Assembly (NCBI GenBank): GCA_016866775.1
Contig: VGLJ01000032.1
Location: 1 to 54,334, forward strand
DNA: 54,334 nucleotides
Source: Candidatus Rokuibacteriota bacterium
GTDB lineage: Bacteria; Methylomirabilota; Methylomirabilia; Rokubacteriales; CSP1-6
Reading direction: 5' to 3'
Position 1 is the first letter of the stretch. Each line of letters opens with the position of its first letter. The notes beneath the pieces were generated by a model, which saw only the letters and a list, made by a program, of their open reading frames with translations, did no database searches and had not been told where the DNA came from. This document shows positions 44,742 through 52,181 of this stretch, one piece after another. A program made the translations under genes and the position numbers.

Positions 44742-46085
44742 ATGGCGAAACTTCATCTCATCACGTACGGCTGCCAGATGAACGAGTACGACTCCGAGCG
44801 AGTCGCCGGGCTTCTGCGCGAGCACCGCTACGAGCTCACCGAGAACGAAGCCGACGCCGATCTGATCCTCGTGAACACCTGCGCGATCCGCGAGAAGGCC
44901 GAGGACAAGGTGTTCTCGAAGCTCGGCGAGCTCGGGAAGCTCAAGCGCCGGCGGCCCGAGGTCATGGTGGGCGTGATGGGCTGCATGGCGCAGCTCCACA
45001 AAGCGGAGATCCAGCGGCGCGCGCCGCAGGTCGATCTCGTGTTCGGCTCGCCCGCGATCGCGCGTGTCGCCGACCTCGTCGCGCAGGCGCGCCGCGAAGG
45101 GCGCCCCGTGCTCGAGACGGGCGAGGGCCCGCTCGTCAAGATCACCGCGCGCCCGGCGTCCGCGTCGCGGCTGAAGGCGTTCGTGACGGTGATGGAAGGC
45201 TGCGAGAAGCACTGCACGTTCTGCGTGGTGCCGACGACCCGCGGACGCGAGCGGAGCCATCCGCCGGCGACGATCGCGGCCGAGGTGCGCGAGCTCGTGG
45301 CGGAAGGCTGCCGCGAGGTGACGCTGCTCGGCCAGACGGTGAACGCGTACGGCCGCGATCTCACACCGCCGACGGATCTCGCCGCGCTCTTCGCCGCGGT
45401 GAACGACGTCGAGGGCCTCGCGCGGATCCGCTTCACCACGTCGAACCCGTACAACCTGACGCCGCGCCTCATCGCCGCCGTGCGGGACGTGCCGAAGGTG
45501 TGCGAGTGGTTCCACCTGCCGCTGCAGTCTGGCTCGGACGACGTCCTCGCGCGCATGAACCGCGGCTACACACACGCGCGCTATCTCGAGCTCATCGACG
45601 CCCTCCGCGACGCCGTGCCCGACATCTCGCTCTCCACCGACCTCATCGTGGGCTTCCCGGGCGAGACCGAGGACGACTTCGCGGCGACGCTCGCGATGGT
45701 CGAGCGCGTGCAGTACGACAACGTGTTCGTGTTCCGCTACTCGCCGCGGCCCGGCACGCCGGCCGCCGCGATGCCGGGGCAGATCCCGGCCGAGGTGAAG
45801 GCCGCGCGCAACGCGCGGCTGCTGGAAGCCACCACGCGCGCCGCGCACGCGCGCAGCGCGCGGCGGCTCGGCGAGACCGTCGAGGTGCTCGTCGACGGCG
45901 CCGCGAAGAAGAACGCGGGGGAGCTGTCCGGACGTACCCGCTGCAACCGGATCGTCAACTTCGACGGGCAGGGACGCGTCGCCGTCGGCGACAGTGTCCA
46001 CGTCCGCGTCACCGAGGTCCTTCCTCACAGCCTGCGAGGTATGCTCGTGGCGTCGCCGGAGGAGGCCGTATGTTCGTCGAGATGA
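44742..46085 (+). CDS. miaB: tRNA-2-methylthio-N6-dimethylallyladenosine synthase
   Basis: 447 residues. MiaB adds the 2-methylthio group to i6A37 in tRNAs. The N-terminal UPF0004 domain carries Cys residues of the auxiliary cluster (LITYGCQMNEYDSERVAGLL, NTCAIREKAEDKV, GVMGCMAQ). The radical SAM motif CxxxCxxC is in MEGCEKHCTFCVVPTTRGRE. A TRAM domain ends the protein (LGETVEVLVDGAAKKNAGEL). Together these mark MiaB rather than RimO or MtaB. It overlaps the next gene by 16 bases. Confidence 0.96.
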   Translation: MAKLHLITYGCQMNEYDSERVAGLLREHRYELTENEADADLILVNTCAIREKAEDKVFSKLGELGKLKRRRPEVMVGVMGCMAQLHKAEIQRRAPQVDLVFGSPAIARVADLVAQARREGRPVLETGEGPLVKITARPASASRLKAFVTVMEGCEKHCTFCVVPTTRGRERSHPPATIAAEVRELVAEGCREVTLLGQTVNAYGRDLTPPTDLAALFAAVNDVEGLARIRFTTSNPYNLTPRLIAAVRDVPKVCEWFHLPLQSGSDDVLARMNRGYTHARYLELIDALRDAVPDISLSTDLIVGFPGETEDDFAATLAMVERVQYDNVFVFRYSPRPGTPAAAMPGQIPAEVKAARNARLLEATTRAAHARSARRLGETVEVLVDGAAKKNAGELSGRTRCNRIVNFDGQGRVAVGDSVHVRVTEVLPHSLRGMLVASPEEAVCSSR

Positions 46086-46576
46086 AGGTGCGCGGGCTGG
46101 CGCTGGACCCGCTGTCGAACCTGCCGATCATCATCCTGCGGGACGAGGACGACAAGCGCTCGCTGCCCATCTGGATCGGCATCTACGAGGCCAACGCCAT
46201 CGCGCTCGAGCTCGAGAAGATCGAGACCCCGCGCCCGATGACCCACGACCTCATCAAGAACCTCCTCGAGACGATCGAGGCGAAGGTGCTCAAGGTCATG
46301 GTGACGGACCTGAAGGAGAACACGTTCTACGCCGTGCTCCACCTGCAGGTCGGGGCCAAGGAGTACACCGTCGACTCGCGGCCGTCCGACGCCTTCGCCC
46401 TCGCGCTGCGCGTGGGCGCGCCGATCTACGTGGACGAAGAGGTCGTGCGCAAGGCGAAGAACCTCGAGGTCGGCAAGGAGGGCGGGGAGCCCGTCAAGGC
46501 CGACGACCCCGACCGTCTGCGGGAGTGGCTGCAGAACATCAAGCCGGAGGATTTCGAGAAGTTCAACAAGGCGTGA
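46070..46576 (+). CDS. Bifunctional nuclease (BFN/DUF151) domain protein
   Basis: 168 residues. The BFN domain covers most of the protein: KVRGLALDPLSNLPIIILRD, LPIWIGIYEANAIALELEKI, RPMTHDLIKNLLETIEAKVL and VDSRPSDAFALALRVGAPIY. Plant and bacterial members are reported to have RNase and DNase activity; the role is poorly known. It follows miaB closely in many bacteria. ATG 46070 has GGAGGAG upstream within miaB. The tail (RLREWLQNIKPEDFEKFNKA) is a helical C-terminal extension. Confidence 0.93.
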   Translation: MFVEMKVRGLALDPLSNLPIIILRDEDDKRSLPIWIGIYEANAIALELEKIETPRPMTHDLIKNLLETIEAKVLKVMVTDLKENTFYAVLHLQVGAKEYTVDSRPSDAFALALRVGAPIYVDEEVVRKAKNLEVGKEGGEPVKADDPDRLREWLQNIKPEDFEKFNKA

Positions 46577-46589
46577 CGACGGCCCGATC

Positions 46590-47750
46590 GTGAAGGTCGC
46601 GCTCTTCACCAACAACTATCTGCCGTTCCGCGGGGGCGTCACCACCTCGGTGGAGACCCTGCGCCGCGGACTCGAAGGCCGGGGCCACGAGGCCTGGGTC
46701 TTCGCGCCGCGCTTCCCGGGCGCCGTCGACACATGCTCGCGGATCGTGCGCTATCCCTCGCTGCCCGCCGCCACGTATCCGGAGTTCTCGCTCGCGGTGC
46801 CGTGGTCGCGCGCGGTGTCCGCGCGCGTGCGCGCGGAGCGCTTCGACGTCTTCCACGCGCACCATCCGTTCCTGCTTGGCCCGCTCGCGCGCCGGCTCGC
46901 GCGCCGCGAGCGGCGGCCGCTCGTCTTCACGTACCACACGCGCTACGACAAGTACGCGCACTACGTGCCGCTCCCGCGGCGGCTCGTCGCCGCCGCCGCC
47001 GTCGGCATCAGCACGCGCTTCTCCGCGCGCGCGAACGCGGTCATCGCGCCGTCGGCGCTCGTGCGCGACGAGCTCACCGCGCGCGGCGTGCGCACGCCGA
47101 TCGCCGTGGTGCCGACGGGCGTCGACCTCGCGCACTTCGCGCCGGGGGACTCCGCGGCCGCGCGGCGCGCGCTCGGCCTCGCAACGGACGATCGCGTGCT
47201 GCTCTACGTCGGCCGGCTCGATCGCGAGAAGAGCGTGGAGCGGATCCTCATGGCGTTCGACCGGGTCGCCGGCACGGTCCCCCATGCGCGGCTCGTGCTG
47301 GCCGGCCACGGGACGGAAGCGGACGCGCTCCGGCGCCAGGCGCGCGCGTTGCCGACGAGCGACCGCATCACGTTCCTCGGCGTGCGCCCGCACGACGCGC
47401 TGGTGGAGTGCTATCGCGCCGCCGACCTCTTCGTGTTCGCGTCGGAGACCGAGACGCAGGGGCTCGTGCTCGCCGAGGCGGCGGCGTGCGGCGTGCCCGC
47501 GGTGAGCGTGAGCGGGCCCGGGTGCGACGAGGTCGTGCGTGGCGGCGAGACCGGCATCCTCGCGAAGCCGGACAGCGCCTCGCTCGCCGAGGCGGCCATC
47601 GGCCTGCTCCTCGACCCAGAACGCCGCGCCCGCATGGCGGCGCGTGCCCGGGCCGTCGCGGAGCGCGAGTTCGACGTGCGCCTGCAGATCGATCGCACGC
47701 TGGCGCTCTACGAGGACGCGGCGGCACGCGTGAAGGCCGGCGCCTCCTGA
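46590..47750 (+). CDS. Glycosyltransferase family 4 protein
   Basis: 386 residues with a GT-B fold. The N-terminal acceptor domain begins VALFTNNYLPFRGGVTTSVE and has HAHHPFLLGPLARRLA. The C-terminal nucleotide-sugar domain has LLYVGRLDREKSVERILMAF and the catalytic EX7E pattern in SETETQGLVLAEAAACGVPA. The acceptor is unknown; relatives include glycolipid mannosyl- and glucosyltransferases. GTG 46590 is 13 bases after the BFN stop. Confidence 0.92.
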   Translation: MKVALFTNNYLPFRGGVTTSVETLRRGLEGRGHEAWVFAPRFPGAVDTCSRIVRYPSLPAATYPEFSLAVPWSRAVSARVRAERFDVFHAHHPFLLGPLARRLARRERRPLVFTYHTRYDKYAHYVPLPRRLVAAAAVGISTRFSARANAVIAPSALVRDELTARGVRTPIAVVPTGVDLAHFAPGDSAAARRALGLATDDRVLLYVGRLDREKSVERILMAFDRVAGTVPHARLVLAGHGTEADALRRQARALPTSDRITFLGVRPHDALVECYRAADLFVFASETETQGLVLAEAAACGVPAVSVSGPGCDEVVRGGETGILAKPDSASLAEAAIGLLLDPERRARMAARARAVAEREFDVRLQIDRTLALYEDAAARVKAGAS

Positions 47751-47764
47751 GCCGCGGCATCCGC

Positions 47765-47989
47765 GTGTTGTTGCGCGGCGAGTGGACCGCGCCGGAGGGT
47801 CAGGGCCTGCTGTCCTCGGATGCGCGCGTGAAGACGCTCCGCAAGGTGCTCGTCACCTATCCGGACGTGCGGCACATCCTGCCGGATCGCGTGAGCCTCG
47901 AAGACACCACCGAGGCGACGGTCGTCGAGACGCTGAAGCATTTCCTCGAGCGCCAGCAGTGGCTGGTCAAGTCCGTCGTCATCGAATGA
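47765..47989 (+). CDS. Small protein of unknown function
   Basis: 74 residues from GTG 47765, not recognised. The sequence RVKTLRKVLVTYPDVRHILP, then TTEATVVETLKHFLERQQWL, looks like a compact alpha/beta domain, with no cysteines or membrane segment. Support as a gene: it fills the space between the glycosyltransferase and the next gene, and its stop overlaps that start (ATGA). An earlier non-standard start is possible. Confidence 0.6.
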   Translation: MLLRGEWTAPEGQGLLSSDARVKTLRKVLVTYPDVRHILPDRVSLEDTTEATVVETLKHFLERQQWLVKSVVIE

Positions 47990-48318
47990 GCGGGACGCGC
48001 AGCGAAGGGCTCCGGCGGGTCGAGAAGGAGATCGCGAGCGAGAAGGCCGCCGCGCTCGGCCGGGCGGGGGAACGCCTCGAGGCGGCGCTGGCCGAGACGC
48101 GTGACCTCGGCGCGCGCCTGCTCGGAACGCACGACGCGGCGGAGCGCGAGCGTCTGGCCGAGGCGTACGCGAGCGCGCGGCGACGCGCGCTGCAGGCGCG
48201 GATGGCGCTGCTGATCCAGCGTGAGGCGCTCGGGCTCCGACGTCACGCCACCGTCGATCAGCAGTTCCCCGAGCCGCCGTCGGTCGCCGACCTGTTGCGC
48301 CGGGCGGGACGCGCGTGA
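47986..48318 (+). CDS. Helical protein of unknown function
   Basis: 110 residues, Arg/Ala/Glu-rich and almost wholly helical (LRRVEKEIASEKAAALGRAG, LAEAYASARRRALQARMALL), probably a coiled coil. The tail HATVDQQFPEPPSVADLLRR is extended. Not recognised. It is coupled on both sides: ATGA with the gene before and GTGA with the phenylacetate-CoA ligase gene after, so the three are made together. Confidence 0.65.
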   Translation: MSGTRSEGLRRVEKEIASEKAAALGRAGERLEAALAETRDLGARLLGTHDAAERERLAEAYASARRRALQARMALLIQREALGLRRHATVDQQFPEPPSVADLLRRAGRA

Positions 48319-49616
48319 TCTGGAACGAAGCGGCGGAGACGATGCCGATCGCCGCGCGCCGCGCGCTCCAGCTCGAGCGGCTGCGCGAGTCCGTGCGGTG
48401 GACGGTCGATCGGGTCGCCGTGATGCGCGAGCGCGTCGGCGACCCGAAGCTGCGCGGCCTCGACGATCTCGCCTCGCTCCCGTTCACGCACAAGAGCGAC
48501 CTGCGCGAGCACTATCCGTTCGGCCTCTTCGCGGTGCCGCGCGACGAGCTCGTGCGCATCCACGCGTCGTCGGGCACGAAGGGCAAGCCGACGGTCGTCG
48601 GCTACACCGGGGGCGATCTCGACATCTGGCGCGACGTGATGGCGCGCCTGATGGTCGCGGCGGGTGCCCGGCCCGGCCACATGCTGCACGTGGCGTTCGG
48701 CTACGGGCTCTTCACCGGTGGCCTCGGCTTTCACGACGGCGCCGAGCGCATCGGCATGACCGTCGTGCCCGTGTCGTCCGGCAACACCGCACGCCACCAG
48801 CTCCTGCTCCAGGACTTCCGCCCGGACGGGCTGTGCGGGACGCCGTCGTTCGTCTTGCACGTCGCGGAAACGCTGCGTGCCGCCGGCGGCCGGCCGGAGA
48901 CGCTCGGCATCCGCTACGGCATGTTCGGCGCGGAGCCGTGGACGGACGCGATGCGCGCGGCGCTCGAGCGCGAGTGGGGCTGCCCGGCGTACGACATCTA
49001 CGGCCTGTCGGAGATCATCGGGCCCGGCGTGGCAGGCGAGTGCGAGGCGCGCGACGGGCTGCACGTGATGGACGATCACTTCCTGCCGGAGATCGTCGAT
49101 CCCGCCTCCGGCGCGCCGCGGGCGGAAGGCGAGGAAGGGGAGCTCGTCCTCACCACGCTGACCAAGCGCGCGCTCCCGATGCTGCGTTATCGCACCGGCG
49201 ATATCTCCGCGCTCACGACGGAGCCGTGCCGCTGCGGCCGCACCTCGGCGCGCATCGCGCGCCTCAAGGGCCGCGCCGACGACATGCTCGTCATCAAGGG
49301 CGTGAACGTCTTTCCGTCGGAGGTCGAGGCCGCGCTGCTGTCGGTCACCGAGGTGGAGCCGCACTATCAGCTCGTGGTCGACCGCCGCGCGACGCTCGCG
49401 CGCGTCGAGGTGCACGTCGAGCCGGCGCCGGCGCTGCTCTCCCGCTGCGGCGGCGCGTTCTCGGAGAACCACCCCGCAGTGGAGACTCTTCGCCGTCACG
49501 TGGGCGAACGGCTGCGCGTCGCGCTCGGTCTCAGCGTGGAGGTCCGCCTGGTGGCGCCACAGTCGATTCCCCGATCGGAAGGGAAGGCGGTCCGGGTTCG
49601 CCTCCTGGTCGACTGA
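48315..49616 (+). CDS. paaK: Phenylacetate-CoA ligase
   Basis: 433 residues. An adenylate-forming enzyme that activates phenylacetate (or a similar aryl acid) with ATP and CoA. Motifs: P-loop HASSGTKGKPTVVGYT, YDIYGLSEIIGPGVAGECEA, the hinge region MLRYRTGDISALTTEPCRCG and RIARLKGRADDMLVIKGVNV. The C-terminal domain ends with IPRSEGKAVRVRLLVD. No other paa genes are nearby, so the natural substrate may differ. It begins with GTG overlapping the previous stop. Confidence 0.92.
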   Translation: MIWNEAAETMPIAARRALQLERLRESVRWTVDRVAVMRERVGDPKLRGLDDLASLPFTHKSDLREHYPFGLFAVPRDELVRIHASSGTKGKPTVVGYTGGDLDIWRDVMARLMVAAGARPGHMLHVAFGYGLFTGGLGFHDGAERIGMTVVPVSSGNTARHQLLLQDFRPDGLCGTPSFVLHVAETLRAAGGRPETLGIRYGMFGAEPWTDAMRAALEREWGCPAYDIYGLSEIIGPGVAGECEARDGLHVMDDHFLPEIVDPASGAPRAEGEEGELVLTTLTKRALPMLRYRTGDISALTTEPCRCGRTSARIARLKGRADDMLVIKGVNVFPSEVEAALLSVTEVEPHYQLVVDRRATLARVEVHVEPAPALLSRCGGAFSENHPAVETLRRHVGERLRVALGLSVEVRLVAPQSIPRSEGKAVRVRLLVD

Positions 49617-49631
49617 GGTACGATCCCGCCC

Positions 49632-49960
49632 ATGACAGGACTCCGGTTCGGCCAGCCCGCTCCCGATTTCAAGCTCCCGGCGACGGGCGGCACCGAAATC
49701 CAGCTCTCGGCACTTCGCGGCAAGGACGCGGTCCTGGTCTTTTATTGCTACGACTGGGGCAGCATCTGAACGCCTGAGCTGGGCGGCCTGGGACAGGTCG
49801 CCTGGACGAGGACCGCAACGTCGCCTGGCGCTCGACCTTCGTGGTGGATCGCGACGGCACCCTCCGCTGGGGCCAGGCCGGCGACCGTCTGATGGTGCGC
49901 GACGGCTCGGAGGTCCTGCGCGTCCTGGACGTGATCGAGTCGTCGCGCGCGAAGAAGTAG
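49632..49960 (+). pseudogene. Peroxiredoxin (AhpC/TSA), internally deleted, TGA at the peroxidatic position
   Basis: The N-terminal third is intact from ATG 49632: LRFGQPAPDFKLPATGGTEI and DAVLVFYCYDWGSI. TGA then occurs at 49767-49769, exactly where the peroxidatic Cys is expected (GSI-x-TPEL). About 12 residues later the normal middle of the domain (roughly 80 residues) is missing and a typical C-terminus resumes in another frame (49799-49960): RNVAWRSTFVVDRDGTLRWG then DGSEVLRVLDVI. A hairpin at 49782-49802 has the layout of a bacterial selenocysteine insertion element. So this may be a Sec-peroxiredoxin whose middle was lost in nature or in assembly, or simply a decayed gene with a nonsense mutation. 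Confidence 0.7.
49782..49802 (+). promoter_or_regulatory. bSECIS-like hairpin after the peroxiredoxin TGA
   Basis: GGCGGCCTG pairs with CAGGTCGCC (nine pairs, one G-U) around loop GGA. The stem begins 13 bases after TGA and the loop lies about 22-24 bases after it. Bacterial SECIS elements have a stem with a small apical loop bearing an early G, some 16-37 bases after UGA. The right arm coincides with the deletion edge, so part of it may be accidental. Confidence 0.4.
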
Positions 49961-50144
49961 CGAAGAAGATCGTGACGACGCCGAAGGCGGACGTTGAGAG
50001 GAGGGAGTCCGTTCGCAGGGAGCGCCGAGCGAAGAAGCGCATCTCGTAGCACGATCACGCCTCGCCCCGCTCGCCGTACTTCTGCATCAACTTAGCGCGC
50101 CTGAGTCGGGTATATCGTTACCGCTCTAGTTGACATAATGCCGC

Positions 50145-50780
50145 TTATCGGCTGGACGCGAGGCTGGCCAGACGTCCGCGGACCTCGTCCGCGCGCCGGA
50201 GCTTCGGCACCTCTTTGAGCACGCGCTCGTAGGTCTTGATCGCGTCGTCGCGCTTGCCCGCCAGCTCCTGGCTGCGGCCGAGGCCGATCAGAAGATCCTC
50301 GCGATAGAACGGCCCGTCCTTCTCCGCGGCGAGCGCCGCCGCGTAGGCGTCGATCGCTTTCGGAAAGTTGCGCTCGCTCTCCCACGCGGCGGCGATGCCC
50401 GCGCGCGCCATCGTCCGGACGGTGGCGCTGCCCGCGCGCGCGAGCGCGATCTCCCAGGCCGCGCGCGCCGGCGCGAACTGGCCGAGATCGAAGCGCAGGC
50501 TGCCGAGCTCGTACGCGGCCTGGGCCGCGAGCGCGGCATCCGGTGCCTGCGCGAGCGCGGCCTCGAGCGTGGTGATCGCGGCGGACTTCGCCGTCGCGGG
50601 CGCCTGCGGATTGCGCGCGGCCTGGGCTTGCGCGAGCGCATCGGCGTGCACCGCCTGTCCGCGCTCGGCGCGGGCGCCCAGCCAGAACCAGAGGCCGCCC
50701 GCGACCAGGAGGACGGCGACAATGCCGAGCCCCGCCGCGACGAGGGTCCGCGGCGCGGGGCGCCACTCGGAAAGGTTCAT
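50145..50780 (-). CDS. Membrane-anchored TPR-like protein
   Basis: 211 residues. One N-terminal membrane helix (LVAAGLGIVAVLLVAGGLWF) and then tetratricopeptide-like helices: AALAAQAAYELGSLRFDLGQ, NFPKAIDAYAAALAAEKDGP and LAGKRDDAIKTYERVLKEVP. The layout resembles YfgM/TPR_21 proteins that sit in the inner membrane facing the periplasm. The partner is unknown. The start overlaps the bactofilin stop (ATGA), so the two are coupled. Confidence 0.82.
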   Translation of the reverse strand: MNLSEWRPAPRTLVAAGLGIVAVLLVAGGLWFWLGARAERGQAVHADALAQAQAARNPQAPATAKSAAITTLEAALAQAPDAALAAQAAYELGSLRFDLGQFAPARAAWEIALARAGSATVRTMARAGIAAAWESERNFPKAIDAYAAALAAEKDGPFYREDLLIGLGRSQELAGKRDDAIKTYERVLKEVPKLRRADEVRGRLASLASSR

Positions 50781-51193
50781 GAAGCCTGAGCTGTCGTCGG
50801 AAACGCGGTGGCGGCCGGCTCGACCCAGAGGTCGCCCTTGACCATCGCGCCGTCGGCGGCGGTGAAGCTGCCGCTGCGCACGGAGCCCGTGAGCGACCCG
50901 GTGGCGAGGATCTCGACGCGGGTGTTCGCCGAGAGGTTGCCGCGGACGGTACCGGCCACGACGATCGCCGTGGCCGCGATGTTGGCGTCGACGTGCGCCT
51001 CGGGGCCGACGTGCAGCGTGCCTTCGAGCACGATGTCGCCTTCGAAGGACCCGAGCATGGCGACCGTGCCCTCGCCCTTGATCTCGCCCTTCATCGTCAT
51101 GCCCGCGCCGATGATGGTCGGGGCGTGCGACGGCGTCGTGTAGCCTCCGGCGCGCCCGTCCGCGAGACCAAGGAATCGCAGCAACGATCTCAT
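50777..51193 (-). CDS. Bactofilin
   Basis: 138 residues. A central right-handed beta-helix with repeating short strands (TIIGAGMTMKGEIKGEGTVA, MLGSFEGDIVLEGTLHVGPE, IVVAGTVRGNLSANTRVEIL, GSVRSGSFTAADGAMVKGDL) is the bactofilin signature. These proteins polymerise without nucleotide into membrane-associated filaments that organise cell shape or wall enzymes. The short N-terminal tail MRSLLRFLGL could attach to the membrane. ATG 51193 overlaps the upstream zinc-ribbon gene stop. Confidence 0.93.
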   Translation of the reverse strand: MRSLLRFLGLADGRAGGYTTPSHAPTIIGAGMTMKGEIKGEGTVAMLGSFEGDIVLEGTLHVGPEAHVDANIAATAIVVAGTVRGNLSANTRVEILATGSLTGSVRSGSFTAADGAMVKGDLWVEPAATAFPTTAQAS

Positions 51194-51390
51194 TTCAGTC
51201 TGAGCCCCCGACGATATTGGCGGCCGCATGCATGGCAGCGCTTCCAGCCGCTGAAGACCCGGCGCACGACGCGGCCGCAGTGAGGACAGCGCTGGTACAG
51301 CCGCCAGCCCCAGGCGAGCCCGAGTCCCACGACGAGAGCGCCGACAGATAGCGTCAGCGAGCTGCCGAGGACTCCCTGCACAGCGATCAT
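51190..51390 (-). CDS. Small membrane protein with zinc ribbon
   Basis: 66 residues. One N-terminal hydrophobic segment (LTLSVGALVVGLGLAWGWRL) followed by a two-CxxC zinc ribbon (RCPHCGRVVRRVFSGWKRCH and CGRQYRRGLRLK). Not recognised. The charged, zinc-bound end is probably cytoplasmic. ATG 51390 is used; a TTG at 51399 is possible. It is coupled to bactofilin, so a role in anchoring or assembling the filament is a reasonable guess. Confidence 0.72.
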   Translation of the reverse strand: MIAVQGVLGSSLTLSVGALVVGLGLAWGWRLYQRCPHCGRVVRRVFSGWKRCHACGRQYRRGLRLK

Positions 51391-51445
51391 GCTAGGCAAC
51401 CGGAGAACGTAGTGTCAACAAAAGGCGTCCTCGACCGCGCCCTCC

Positions 51446-51760
51446 TCACCCGAGCTCGACGTAGAGGCTGCCCGCCTCGGGCGTCACTGGATAGCACGCG
51501 ACCTTCACGGCCGGGTTGTTCGTGTTCGCCCCCGTCGTCACGTCCCATCGCCAGGCGTGCCACGGGCAGGCGATGACGGCGCCGTCGAGATCCCCTTCGC
51601 CGAGCGGCCCGCCCCGGTGCGGGCAGGAATTGTCGATCGCGTAGTACCGGCCATCGACGTTGAAGACCGCGATCTCCCGCCCCGCGACGTCGACGACCCG
51701 CCCCTCGCCGGGGTTGATGTCCCCCACCCCGGCCACCCGCACTCGCGTCCCCTCTGGCAT
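51446..51760 (-). CDS. Rieske [2Fe-2S] ferredoxin
   Basis: 104 residues, one Rieske domain. Cluster ligands are CPHRGGPLGEG (Cys, His) and CPWHAWRWDVTTG (Cys, His). Such small soluble proteins pass electrons to oxygenases or act with nitrite reductase-like enzymes; no partner is next to it. ATG 51760 has GGAGG eight bases upstream. It may head the minus-strand set with the zinc-ribbon and bactofilin genes (55-base gap). Confidence 0.92.
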   Translation of the reverse strand: MPEGTRVRVAGVGDINPGEGRVVDVAGREIAVFNVDGRYYAIDNSCPHRGGPLGEGDLDGAVIACPWHAWRWDVTTGANTNNPAVKVACYPVTPEAGSLYVELG

Positions 51761-52181
51761 GTCCGATTCCTCCACCTTTTCCGGGCATTTGCCCGCAGGC
51801 GCCACGGTCGGGCTTCCGAAGCCTGGTGTCAAGGGGATAGGCACGTGAGGAGGACGGCGCGCGATCGCTCGTCTACATCGCCGACGCATGATCCCGGGAG
51901 AACCTCCTCGCGAGGGAGACTCTCCCTCGTGGAGATCGTTTCTTCGCAAGTGAAGCCACCCACAATATCAGTACGTTAGGCCATGACGCCTCAGTGGCAG
52001 CCGCGTTGCCCTCCAGAGAGCGCGCTGTCGTAGCGACCCATCGCGAGGGAGGCGTTGATGACCGTTCAGCGAGCCGCCGGACCGCATGATGAAAGAAGCG
52101 CGGCAGCGCGGTCTCGACGACCGCATGGCGGTGCTCCACCCCGGTCATGAGATGGGCTGGTAGGAGGCCTCGCCCGAGCGC
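51761..52181. other. Intergenic region with a possible gene remnant
   Basis: 421 bases without a gene I can support. A small hairpin (CGAGGGA / TCCCTCG near 51912-51932) lies upstream of the Rieske gene. On the plus strand, after a stop at 52059, an open stretch to TAG 52161-52163 reads SRAADRMMKEARQRGLDDRM then AVLHPGHEMGW. It looks like a genuine protein C-terminus, but its family is not recognised and no start or N-terminal part is present. It could be a remnant of a deleted gene, in keeping with the broken genes on both sides. Confidence 0.4.

Noticed and set aside
49961-50144. Small frame on the minus strand ending KLMQKYGERGEA
   Set aside because: It looks protein-like, but only about 20 codons follow an upstream stop, with no start context or recognisable family, so no gene is called.
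50112-50147. TTGACA-like and TATA-like motifs after the TPR gene
   Set aside because: TTGACATAATG lies downstream of the TPR gene's stop and leads into antisense coding DNA; the box spacing is wrong in both directions.
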